The notes under the pieces are model-generated. The model was not told where the DNA came from. It saw only the letters and a program-made list of their open reading frames with translations, and did no database searches. Shown in pieces: positions 36,367 through 43,646 of a stretch of DNA of 45,947 nucleotides (positions are counted from its first letter, which is position 1; every line of letters starts with the position of its first letter). Made by a program: the position numbers and the translations under genes. Location: assembly GCA_041663285.1 (NCBI GenBank), contig JBAZSP010000005.1:1-45947 (forward strand). Direction: 5' to 3'. Source of the DNA: UBA1435 sp041663285 (GTDB taxonomy: Bacteria > Patescibacteriota > Microgenomatia > UBA12405).

Positions 36367-36394
36367 AACTAAGAAGTAATAAGTAAGTACATAG
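36367..36394. repeat. Four imperfect AT-rich heptamers before the phosphohexomutase
   Basis: Tandem period-7 units AACTAAG, AAGTAAT, AAGTAAG, TACATAG immediately upstream of the phosphohexomutase ATG. The rest of the gap to 36453 shows no gene. Confidence 0.45.
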
Positions 36395-36453
36395 ATAATA
36401 ACATTAGGTGATGAAACCAGCTCCTTTGAGAGTAATTTATTTACTTTTCAACT

Positions 36454-37089
36454 TTAAAACAAATGTAGTTTGGGAGAAGTAAGGAGCTCACGGATTCCGG
36501 TTTGTAAAACTTCAAGATACCTTTCTTGAACCTGGTAAATTGTTGGGTAGTGGCCGGGATAATAAATTTCAAGTCGAGGGGGATGAGTAGAGGGATTAAA
36601 TGACGAGGCTTTAAAGGTCGTAGCATTATCTGGCCCGATTACGGATTTAACAGGAACAAAAACTTGCCAAAGTATTTTTGGTTCACCGGCAAAGATTTCG
36701 CCTTGGCAGGTAGCAGTTAATTGGGCCTGGTGATGATTGGCCGTCAGATGAAGCTGGTGTTTGGGGAGTGGCTCTAGGATCGTTTGTTCTAAAACCCACC
36801 GTTTGGTGACTGCCCTAACTTCCATACCGGGATGATATAGATGAGAGGCAGGGTAGGTTTCCAAGTGCCCAGAAGAGAAGACAAACCGACGAAGGTATTC
36901 CCCGATGGGAAAAATGACGGCGTTAAGCTCGGCAATGTTTGCGACACCCGAGTCATAATCACAAAACACTTTTAGTCCGTTTAGGGCATCGCAATATTCA
37001 TGCCAAGTAACAGTGTCGATTACGGGGCCATTGATAAGTCGGGGAAGGGGCTTGAGCGCAAGCGATGCATTGTTTTCAACTTTTGGCAT
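36454..37089 (-). CDS. Unknown 211-residue protein
   Basis: I do not recognise this protein. It has no signal peptide or membrane segment. It has a mixed alpha/beta look, with WHEYCDALNGLKVFCDYDSG near the N-terminus, AVIFPIGEYLRRFVFSSGHLETYPASHL, and a His-rich patch HQLHLTANHHQAQLTATCQG (about residues 131-150). The sequence ends YQVQERYLEVLQTGIRELL, probably a helix. Candidate metal or phosphate ligands exist but no family motif is clear. A minus-strand TATAAT (37113-37118) lies 23 bases before the ATG and could be its promoter. It diverges from the free-standing tRNA-binding gene and is 91 bases upstream of the phosphohexomutase gene. Confidence 0.7.
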   Translation of the reverse strand: MPKVENNASLALKPLPRLINGPVIDTVTWHEYCDALNGLKVFCDYDSGVANIAELNAVIFPIGEYLRRFVFSSGHLETYPASHLYHPGMEVRAVTKRWVLEQTILEPLPKHQLHLTANHHQAQLTATCQGEIFAGEPKILWQVFVPVKSVIGPDNATTFKASSFNPSTHPPRLEIYYPGHYPTIYQVQERYLEVLQTGIRELLTSPKLHLF

Positions 37090-37160
37090 AATTAACGTAT
37101 CAATATGGCAATATTATACAATAAGAAGTAAAAGGTTGGATAATAAAATGGTAAATTTGA

Positions 37161-37166
37161 TAAAAT
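37161..37166 (+). promoter_or_regulatory. -10-like TAAAAT before the tRNA-binding protein gene
   Basis: TAAAAT (5 of 6) lies six bases before ATG 37173. A TTGGAT at 37136-37141 is a possible -35 with a long 19-base spacer. Confidence 0.5.
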
Positions 37167-37172
37167 CTAGCG

Positions 37173-37505
37173 ATGGATAAAATTAGTTATGAGGATTTCG
37201 GCAAGGTTGATTTTCGGGTGGGGACTATTTTGGAGGCGGAAAAGGTTGAGGGATCGGAAAAACTAATAAGAATGCAGGTTGACTTGGGCGAAATGGGATA
37301 TAAAACCGTATATTCGGGTATTTATAAGTGGTACAAACCAGAAGAACTGATCGGGAAACAGACAATATTTGTGGTTAATATTGAGCCCAAAAGGGTAATG
37401 GGAGAGCTGTCGGAGGCGATGATTTTTGCCGCTGAAGACGAAGAGAAAGGGATTAGCTTATTAATAGCTGAAAAGGAAGTGGAAAACGGATCAAAAGTCT
37501 TTTAG
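37173..37505 (+). CDS. Free-standing tRNA-binding OB-fold protein (Trbp111/CsaA-like)
   Basis: A 110-residue protein made only of the EMAPII/Trbp111 tRNA-binding domain: FGKVDFRVGTILEAEKVEGS, EKLIRMQVDLGEMGYKTVYSGI, TIFVVNIEPKRVMGELSEAM and a C-terminal strand. Such proteins bind the outside corner of tRNA as dimers, assist synthetases in trans (Trbp111), or act as the MetRS C-domain or CsaA-type chaperones. It lies 24 bases upstream of argS in the same operon, which suggests a role in aminoacylation. A related domain is fused to LysRS in this window. Confidence 0.93.
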   Translation: MDKISYEDFGKVDFRVGTILEAEKVEGSEKLIRMQVDLGEMGYKTVYSGIYKWYKPEELIGKQTIFVVNIEPKRVMGELSEAMIFAAEDEEKGISLLIAEKEVENGSKVF

Positions 37506-37529
37506 GCCAAAGAAATAATTTATTTAAAT

Positions 37530-39239
37530 ATGGATAAAATAAAAGAATATATAAAAAAGGCCTTGAGCGAACTGGGGTATGAGATATTCGAGGATCAGAT
37601 AATTGTTGAGAGACCGGGAGAGGAAAAATTTGGTGATTACTCAACCAGTGTGGCGATGATTTTGGCAAAGAGGGAAAGAATTAATCCGGTGGAATTGGCT
37701 AATAAACTGAAGCATAAGCTGGATGAGATAACGGACAAGACGGAATTGATAGAAAAAATTGAAGTGGCAGGTGCTTTTGTAAACTTTTATTTAAAAAATG
37801 AGTATTTGATAAAAAAAGCCGAAGAGCTGAATTACGAAATTGAATTTTTAAAAAGAATGAGTAATTACGGCAAGGGAAAGACGGTGGTAATTGACTATTC
37901 GGCACCAAATATTGCTAAACCTTTTGGAATCGGACACCTAAGATCCACCGATATCGGGCAAGCGATTTTGAACATCTATAAACTACTTGGATGGAAGACG
38001 ATGGGTGATAATCACTTGGGAGATTGGGGAACGCAATTTGGAAAGTTGATTGTGGCGATTAAGAAATGGGGTGATAAGCCAGTAGATAAAATGAGTATTG
38101 GGGATTTGGAAAGGCTGTATGTTAAATTTCACAAAGAGTCAGAAAATAGCCCGGAGTTAATCGAAGAAGGCCGAGAATGGTTTGCGAAACTGGAGGACAA
38201 AGATGAGGAAGCCAGAAAAATTTGGCAACAATGTGTGGATTTGTCGATTAAGGAATTCAACCGAGTATATGAAATGCTTGGCGTAAAAATCGACTTTGCC
38301 CATGGAGAATCTTTTTATGAAGATATGTTGCCGACAATAGTGAAGGAGCTGGAAGAAAAGAAAGTCGCTATTGAAAGCCAGGGAGCACTAATTGTTGAGT
38401 TTGGCGATATGCCACCGGCGATGGTTCAAAAAACAAACAAAACCACCACCTACCTAACCAGAGATTTGGCAACGATAAAGTACCGGCTGGAAAATTGGAA
38501 ACCCGATCTGATAATTTATGAGGTTGGAGCTGACCAGACTTTACATTTTAAACAATTATTCAGTATTGCGAAGATGATGAACTGGGTGCCTAAAACTGGC
38601 CTGGTTCACATTGCCCATGGACTTATTAGATGGCCAAGCGGTAAGTTTTCGACCAGAAAGGGAGACACGATCCATCTGGAGGAGGTAATTGATAGAGCGA
38701 TGAAAGAGGCCGAAAGGCTGGCCACGGGGAGTACTGTAGCTAAAGATTTGAGTCCGGAGGAAAAGACAAATATGATAAAAGCGGTGGCTATCGGAGCAAT
38801 TAAGTTTAATGATTTAGCGGCGGATCCAAAAAGAGATATTATTTTTGACTGGGAAAGAGTGATGAATCTGGAAGGCAATTCGGGGCCATACCTTCAATAC
38901 ACATATGCCAGATGTTTAAGCGTTTTGAATAAAACGCGGGTTAGGGAACAAAAAAATATTTTGTCGGTACCTGAGATTGTTCAGGCTGAAGAAGTCAGCC
39001 TCCTTAAACTGTTGGCCGGTTGGGAAGAAAGGATTTTGGAGAGTGCCGAAAGATTTATGCCGTCAATAATTGCCGATCAATTAATTAAGACCGCCAGGGC
39101 ATTTAACGAATTTTATGCTAAATACAGAATAGTGGACAACAAAGACGAAGACTGGAGAGTGTTTTTGACCAAATCGACTGCCTCCGGATTAAAGTTGGGA
39201 CTTAAGCTTTTGGGAATTGAGACGGTAGACAGAATGTAG
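37530..39239 (+). CDS. argS: Arginyl-tRNA synthetase
   Basis: ArgRS is a class I enzyme that charges tRNA-Arg. The 569-residue length is normal. The N-terminal Add-1 domain includes RPGEEKFGDYSTSVAMILAK. The HIGH region is APNIAKPFGIGHLRSTDIG (Gly-Ile-Gly-His form). The KMSKS-equivalent loop, typically degenerate in ArgRS, is in RWPSGKFSTRKGDTI. The YLTRDLATIKYRLENW segment, GADQTLHFKQLF and the anticodon-binding DALR domain (GPYLQYTYARCLSVLNK onward) follow. It starts 24 bases after the tRNA-binding protein gene and stops one base before the lon stop codon, tail to tail. Confidence 0.97.
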   Translation: MDKIKEYIKKALSELGYEIFEDQIIVERPGEEKFGDYSTSVAMILAKRERINPVELANKLKHKLDEITDKTELIEKIEVAGAFVNFYLKNEYLIKKAEELNYEIEFLKRMSNYGKGKTVVIDYSAPNIAKPFGIGHLRSTDIGQAILNIYKLLGWKTMGDNHLGDWGTQFGKLIVAIKKWGDKPVDKMSIGDLERLYVKFHKESENSPELIEEGREWFAKLEDKDEEARKIWQQCVDLSIKEFNRVYEMLGVKIDFAHGESFYEDMLPTIVKELEEKKVAIESQGALIVEFGDMPPAMVQKTNKTTTYLTRDLATIKYRLENWKPDLIIYEVGADQTLHFKQLFSIAKMMNWVPKTGLVHIAHGLIRWPSGKFSTRKGDTIHLEEVIDRAMKEAERLATGSTVAKDLSPEEKTNMIKAVAIGAIKFNDLAADPKRDIIFDWERVMNLEGNSGPYLQYTYARCLSVLNKTRVREQKNILSVPEIVQAEEVSLLKLLAGWEERILESAERFMPSIIADQLIKTARAFNEFYAKYRIVDNKDEDWRVFLTKSTASGLKLGLKLLGIETVDRM

Positions 39240-39240
39240 C

Positions 39241-41646
39241 TTAAGAAAAAATCCGCTTGTAGACTTCGGAATAATGCTCGACCGGGATAAATTTGAGGCT
39301 GCCTTTGACTTCTTTGGGAACATCAACTAAATTTTTGGCATTCTCTTTGGGGATGAAGATAGTCTGAAGGCCAGCCCGGTGGGCGGCCAGAGATTTTTCT
39401 TTGAGACCACCGATTTCCAAGACATTGCCCCGGAGAGTAATTTCGCCGGTCATACCAATATCTTTGGGAACAGGGCTGTTTTTTAGGGCAGAAATTAGGG
39501 CGGTAGTAATTGCGCTACCGGCCGACGGTCCGTCTTTTGGAGTGGCGCCTTCGGGAACATGGATATGGATATCGATTTTGTGAAAGTCCTGCTTGATGCC
39601 GTAATTAGCCGACTGACTACGGACAAAGGATAATGCAGCCTGACAGGATTCTTTCATGACTGAGCCAAGCTTGCCGGTAAGAATGAGCTGGCCTTTGCCG
39701 GGCATGATATTGACTTCGATAAACAGGATGTCGCCTCCGACTGATGTCCAGGCCAAGCCGGTTGATACACCGATGTCGTCCTTTTTGCCCTTCAGTTGGG
39801 AGGAGAACTTTTCGGGACCCAAAAACCGCTTAAGAACCCGGGGATCGTTTATATCGACCTGGGTAGATTTGCCAGAAACTAAACGTCTGGCTACTTTACG
39901 GAAAAGACTGGCGATTAACCGCTGAAGATGGCGGACGCCGGCTTCGCGGGTGTATTTGTCGATTAAATAACGAATAGTGCTGTCTTGGATTGGCTTGATG
40001 TTACTGGATACCAGGCCATTTGATTTAAGCTCGCGGTCGATAAGATATTTTTTGGCGATGTGAAACTTTTCTTCCTGGGTGTAACTGGAAAAATCGATGA
40101 TCTCTAAACGGTCCCGAAGAGCATGGGGAACAGTAGAGAGATCGTTACCAGTCAATATAAAAAAGACCTTGGAAAGATCAAGGGGAAAATCAAGGTAATG
40201 ATCGGCGAATTCACGGTTCTGCTCGGGATCGAGAGTTTCAAGAAGAGCAGAAGTGGGATCACCCCGAAAATCCTGGCCGACCTTGTCGATTTCGTCTAAC
40301 ATAAAAACCGGATTCATGGAACCGGCTTCTTTGAGACCTTTTACAATTCGACCGGGCATGGCGCCAACATAAGTCCGCCGATGGCCGCGAATTTCAGCTT
40401 CGTCATGAATACCACCGAGAGAAGCCCGGACAAAACTACGGCCCATGGACCGAGCGATAGATTTACCCAAGGAAGTTTTGCCGACACCGGGAGGGCCAAT
40501 AAAACAAAGAATGTTGGACGAAGGTCCGTAATCTTTGACATGGTTTGAATCCTTGAGCTTAAGGACGGCCAAATACTCGAGAATTCTTTCTTTGACATCT
40601 TTGAGGCCGTAATGGTCGTCGTTTAAAATTTTTTCGGATTTGGAAATATTTAGCTTGGAAACACTGTACTTACCCCAGGGAAGATCAACTACAGTCTCAA
40701 GATAAGTACGGATGTAGCTGGCTTCAGGTGCCATTGATCCCATTTCTTCAAGACGGCTAAGCTCTTTTAGGAGTTTCTTTTTGATATCCGGGGGCATTTT
40801 AGAATGCTTGATTTTGGTTTCGAGATCGGAAGTTTCGGTACTGTCAGTTTTGCCAAGTTTTTTAAGTTCCTTTTCGATTTGGCGCTTGCGCTCTTCCAAA
40901 ACATTGCGTTTTATGCCGGTATTAAATTTTTCTTGGGTTTTTTCTTCGATTGAACGTTCCAACTCGGAAACTTTCATTTCGCGCATTAATAGCTCAGTGG
41001 CCATTTTTAACCTTTGGCTGACCAGAAGAGTTTCCAGTAACTGCTGTTTTTCGTTCATCTTGGCTTCGACTGAAAAGCAAACCTGATCGGCTAAATCGCT
41101 ACTGCTAACTCCGGTACTTAGTTGCATCATGGCGGGCAAATCGAATTGACGACCGGAGGCAAAAGCTTTTTTGAGTTGGCTTAAGAGAGTTTCGGCGGCT
41201 TGTTGAATATCGACCGTAGATTCAGAAATTACCGGAAGATCAACAAACTCGACCATTATAAAGGGATCGGTTTGGGACATGCCGACGATATTGACACGGG
41301 AAATGCCCCGGACAATGGCATGAATATTGCCATCAGTTTGCAGAATATGTTCAATCCGGGACAGGACACCAACGGTATAAATGTCGGCCAGGGAAGGTTT
41401 GTCGACAGAAGGATTTTGCTGGCCGGTAATAATTACCAGTTTGTTGGTGTTATCGTAAGCATGCATTAGGGAATTTACGGACTCCTTGCGGCCGAAAAAA
41501 AGTGATGTTTCTACAGAGGGGAAAATAACGACGTTCCGAAGCGGAATTAAGGGTAATACTTTACGGACCGGCTGAACGGATTTTTGATTTTCAGGAGTAG
41601 TTTTTTCGTCGGGCTGACTAGACATTTTAGGCAGATCGGTGGTCAT
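39241..41646 (-). CDS. lon: ATP-dependent Lon protease
   Basis: Lon degrades misfolded and regulatory proteins in the cytoplasm. With start ATG 41644-41646 (MTTDLPKMSSQPDEK) it has 801 residues. A longer frame to 41685 runs through the promoter and is rejected. The LON N-domain starts VLPLIPLRNVVIFPSVE, then a coiled-coil region. The AAA+ module has Walker A CFIGPPGVGKTSLGKSIARS (about residues 381-400), ASLGGIHDEAEIRGHRRTYVG and VFMLDEIDKVG. The protease domain has the Ser-Lys dyad, Ser in TPKDGPSAGSAITTALISAL and Lys in GGLKEKSLAAHRAG. The promoter is TTGACA-N17-TAGACT, seven bases before the ATG. It is divergent from era. Confidence 0.97.
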   Translation of the reverse strand: MTTDLPKMSSQPDEKTTPENQKSVQPVRKVLPLIPLRNVVIFPSVETSLFFGRKESVNSLMHAYDNTNKLVIITGQQNPSVDKPSLADIYTVGVLSRIEHILQTDGNIHAIVRGISRVNIVGMSQTDPFIMVEFVDLPVISESTVDIQQAAETLLSQLKKAFASGRQFDLPAMMQLSTGVSSSDLADQVCFSVEAKMNEKQQLLETLLVSQRLKMATELLMREMKVSELERSIEEKTQEKFNTGIKRNVLEERKRQIEKELKKLGKTDSTETSDLETKIKHSKMPPDIKKKLLKELSRLEEMGSMAPEASYIRTYLETVVDLPWGKYSVSKLNISKSEKILNDDHYGLKDVKERILEYLAVLKLKDSNHVKDYGPSSNILCFIGPPGVGKTSLGKSIARSMGRSFVRASLGGIHDEAEIRGHRRTYVGAMPGRIVKGLKEAGSMNPVFMLDEIDKVGQDFRGDPTSALLETLDPEQNREFADHYLDFPLDLSKVFFILTGNDLSTVPHALRDRLEIIDFSSYTQEEKFHIAKKYLIDRELKSNGLVSSNIKPIQDSTIRYLIDKYTREAGVRHLQRLIASLFRKVARRLVSGKSTQVDINDPRVLKRFLGPEKFSSQLKGKKDDIGVSTGLAWTSVGGDILFIEVNIMPGKGQLILTGKLGSVMKESCQAALSFVRSQSANYGIKQDFHKIDIHIHVPEGATPKDGPSAGSAITTALISALKNSPVPKDIGMTGEITLRGNVLEIGGLKEKSLAAHRAGLQTIFIPKENAKNLVDVPKEVKGSLKFIPVEHYSEVYKRIFS

Positions 41647-41653
41647 AATTAGC

Positions 41654-41682
41654 AGTCTAGCATCGTGCTTGCTAAGTGTCAA
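41654..41682 (-). promoter_or_regulatory. Promoter TTGACA-N17-TAGACT for lon
   Basis: A perfect TTGACA (minus strand 41682-41677), exactly 17 bases, then TAGACT (41659-41654, 4 of 6), ending seven bases before ATG 41646. This predicts a leaderless lon mRNA and sets the start codon. No HrcA or CtsR-type operator was seen. Confidence 0.65.
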
Positions 41683-41706
41683 CAAGTTAATTTATACAAA
41701 ATACAG

Positions 41707-41712
41707 TAAAAT
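41707..41712 (+). promoter_or_regulatory. -10-like TAAAAT before era
   Basis: TAAAAT (5 of 6) lies seven bases before ATG 41720. No -35 consensus is visible. The lon -35 lies about 25 bases to the left on the other strand. Confidence 0.5.
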
Positions 41713-41719
41713 ATGAAGA

Positions 41720-42607
41720 ATGAAAAGTAATAAAAGAACAAAATTCGGAAAGGCGGTTATTGTAGGCAGGCCAAACACCGGCAAGTCAACCTTGCTTAAC
41801 GCCATCATGAACCAAAAAGTAGCCATTACCTCTCCCCTACCTCAAACAACCAGGAAAAATATTGAAGTCGAATATAACGATGAAAGGGGCAAAATTAAGT
41901 TTACAGATACACCGGGGATGATGGCTCAAGTGAAAGACCTGATGAGCAAAAGAATAAATCAGGAACCGGGAAAACAGGCCAGGCTGGCTGATGTAATAGT
42001 AATGGTGGTAGATATTTCCCGACCGAAATCGGAGGAAGAGAATAAAAGTATCGGATTAATTCGAAAATTAAAGTGTAAAAAAATATTGGTATATAACAAA
42101 ATCGATAAAGCGATTGGAAGCAAAGACCACCTGGGAGACTATAATTATTTGGAAGAAGAATTTGATAAGGTGATAGATGTCAGCGCCATAAAAGGAAAAA
42201 ACGTAAAAGGATTAATTAATCTAATTTTTGAGTTATTGCCATATGGAAAAGTTGAGACAGAGGAAAATGCAAAGCCAAAACCGGTAATCAGCATGTCGTC
42301 GACTGAATTTGTGGAAGAGATTATCAGGGAAAAATGTTACCTGTTTTTGAGAGACGAAGTACCGTACAACACTACAGTAAAAGTAGGAGAAATTAAAGAT
42401 AAAAAGAAGCTGATATATGTTAAGGCGACTATCAAGACTACCGCAGATAAGTATAAAAAAATGATAATCGGCGATAAGGGAAGAAAGATAAAAGAGATCG
42501 GGTATAATGCCAGGAAAGAACTAGAATTAATGTCACAAAGAAAAATTTATTTGGAATTACAAGTAGAGACTGATAAACATTGGCAGGAGGTGGAAATTGA
42601 AAAATAA
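41720..42607 (+). CDS. era: GTPase Era
   Basis: Era is an essential GTPase that binds 16S rRNA and helps mature the 30S subunit. The 295-residue length is normal. The G1 motif is VIVGRPNTGKSTLLNAI (about residues 13-29). Switch I is SPLPQTTRKNIEVEY, G3 is FTDTPGMMAQV, and G4 is LVYNKIDKAIG. The C-terminal KH domain is visible in YVKATIKTTADKYKKMIIGD and KGRKIKEIGYNARKELELM. It diverges from lon with a 73-base gap and overlaps mscL by 11 bases. Confidence 0.96.
   Translation: MKSNKRTKFGKAVIVGRPNTGKSTLLNAIMNQKVAITSPLPQTTRKNIEVEYNDERGKIKFTDTPGMMAQVKDLMSKRINQEPGKQARLADVIVMVVDISRPKSEEENKSIGLIRKLKCKKILVYNKIDKAIGSKDHLGDYNYLEEEFDKVIDVSAIKGKNVKGLINLIFELLPYGKVETEENAKPKPVISMSSTEFVEEIIREKCYLFLRDEVPYNTTVKVGEIKDKKKLIYVKATIKTTADKYKKMIIGDKGRKIKEIGYNARKELELMSQRKIYLELQVETDKHWQEVEIEK
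42585..42591 (+). promoter_or_regulatory. Strong Shine-Dalgarno AGGAGGT for mscL
   Basis: AGGAGGT lies five bases before a TTG codon (42597-42599) inside the 3' end of era. It fixes the TTG as the mscL start. It is the clearest ribosome binding site in the window and shows that a normal anti-Shine-Dalgarno is probably used. Confidence 0.8.
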
Positions 42608-42959
42608 TCCGAAAATAAAAACCAGCCGAAAAAAGATAATTTTGGAACATATCAAATCTAATAAAAATGAGTTTGTTGAGTTTTTGAAAAACTACAATGT
42701 TATTCAGTTGGCAATCGGAGTGGTGGTGGGCAATGCAGCCAAAGAATTGGTTACGGCAGTGGCAAACGATTTAATTATGCCACTTATCGGGGTATTTACA
42801 CCCAGCGGTTCGTGGAAAGATATTATTTTGGATATATATGGAGTCCGATTTAAGTTCGGGGAATTAATGGCGAGTGTGCTTGACTTTTTGATAGTTGCAA
42901 TAGTAGTTTTTGTTGTGGTACAAAAAGTATTCAGAATAAACATTGGTGCAAAAAAATAA
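42597..42959 (+). CDS. mscL: Large-conductance mechanosensitive channel MscL
   Basis: MscL opens on membrane tension to release solutes during hypo-osmotic shock. The 120-residue length is typical. The N-terminus is longer and more basic than in E. coli. FVEFLKNYNVIQLAIGVVVG leads into the first membrane helix with the pore glycines, then AVANDLIMPLIGVFTPSGSW. A short loop ends in FKFGELMASVLDFLIVAIVV, the second helix, with a basic tail. The start is TTG 42597 with a strong AGGAGGT five bases upstream, within the era 3' end. Its TAA touches the ATG of the next gene. Confidence 0.93.
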   Translation: MKNNPKIKTSRKKIILEHIKSNKNEFVEFLKNYNVIQLAIGVVVGNAAKELVTAVANDLIMPLIGVFTPSGSWKDIILDIYGVRFKFGELMASVLDFLIVAIVVFVVVQKVFRINIGAKK

Positions 42960-43646
42960 ATGATCAAGGTAACCGGAATAAATAAATCTTTTGGCAGCAA
43001 GCAGGTGCTAAAAAATATTGACTTTAGTATAAAAAACGATAGTGTGGTGGGGCTACTCGGGCCTAATGGAGCCGGAAAAACAACTCTAATGCGGGTTATG
43101 GTGGGATTCTTGAGCCCCAATAGCGGGGTGATTGAATGGAATGGGGAGATTGCCGAAACTAAGTCGGCAGAATACCGAGGAAACATCGGATATTTGCCGG
43201 AAAATAACCCACTATATCCGACAAACACGGTCAACGAATATTTGGAGCTAATTGCTAATTTAAAAAATTTGAAGGAGCCAAAGAAAGAGGTAGTCAAGGT
43301 GATAAAGGAATGCGGGCTAGTGTCGGTGGTAAGCCAAAAAATTGAAATTCTATCAAAGGGCTTTAAGCAAAGAGTCGGCCTGGCAGCAGCAATAATTGGA
43401 AATCCAAAGATATTAATTCTGGATGAGCCGACGTCGGGACTGGATCCAAATCAGATCATTGAGATTAGGAAAGTGATTAAAAAACTTGCAAAAAATAAAA
43501 TAATTATTTTCTCGACTCACATATTGCCTGAAGCTAAGGCAGTGTGTGACAGATTACTCATTATTAACAAAGGTCAAATAGTGTTGGATGAATTAACCGG
43601 AAAAGTTAAAAATTTGGAAAAAAAGTTTGTAGAACTTACCGTATGA
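42960..43646 (+). CDS. ABC-2 type transporter ATP-binding protein (GldA-like)
   Basis: A 228-residue ATPase of the ABC-2 export family. Walker A is GLLGPNGAGKTTLMRVMVGFL (about residues 32-52). The Q-loop region is GYLPENNPLYP. The signature in this group is the degenerate LSKGFKQRVGLAAAI. Walker B is ILILDEPTSGLDPNQI, and the switch His is in IIFSTHILPEAKAVC. It abuts mscL and overlaps the permease gene by four bases. The order ATPase, permease, auxiliary protein matches the gldA-gldF-gldG-type clusters found far beyond gliding bacteria. The exported substrate is unknown. Confidence 0.94.
   Translation: MIKVTGINKSFGSKQVLKNIDFSIKNDSVVGLLGPNGAGKTTLMRVMVGFLSPNSGVIEWNGEIAETKSAEYRGNIGYLPENNPLYPTNTVNEYLELIANLKNLKEPKKEVVKVIKECGLVSVVSQKIEILSKGFKQRVGLAAAIIGNPKILILDEPTSGLDPNQIIEIRKVIKKLAKNKIIIFSTHILPEAKAVCDRLLIINKGQIVLDELTGKVKNLEKKFVELTV

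Noticed and set aside
41647..41685. 13-residue extension of Lon
   Set aside because: It would be translated from within the TTGACA-N17-TAGACT promoter; ATG 41646 follows it at leaderless spacing.
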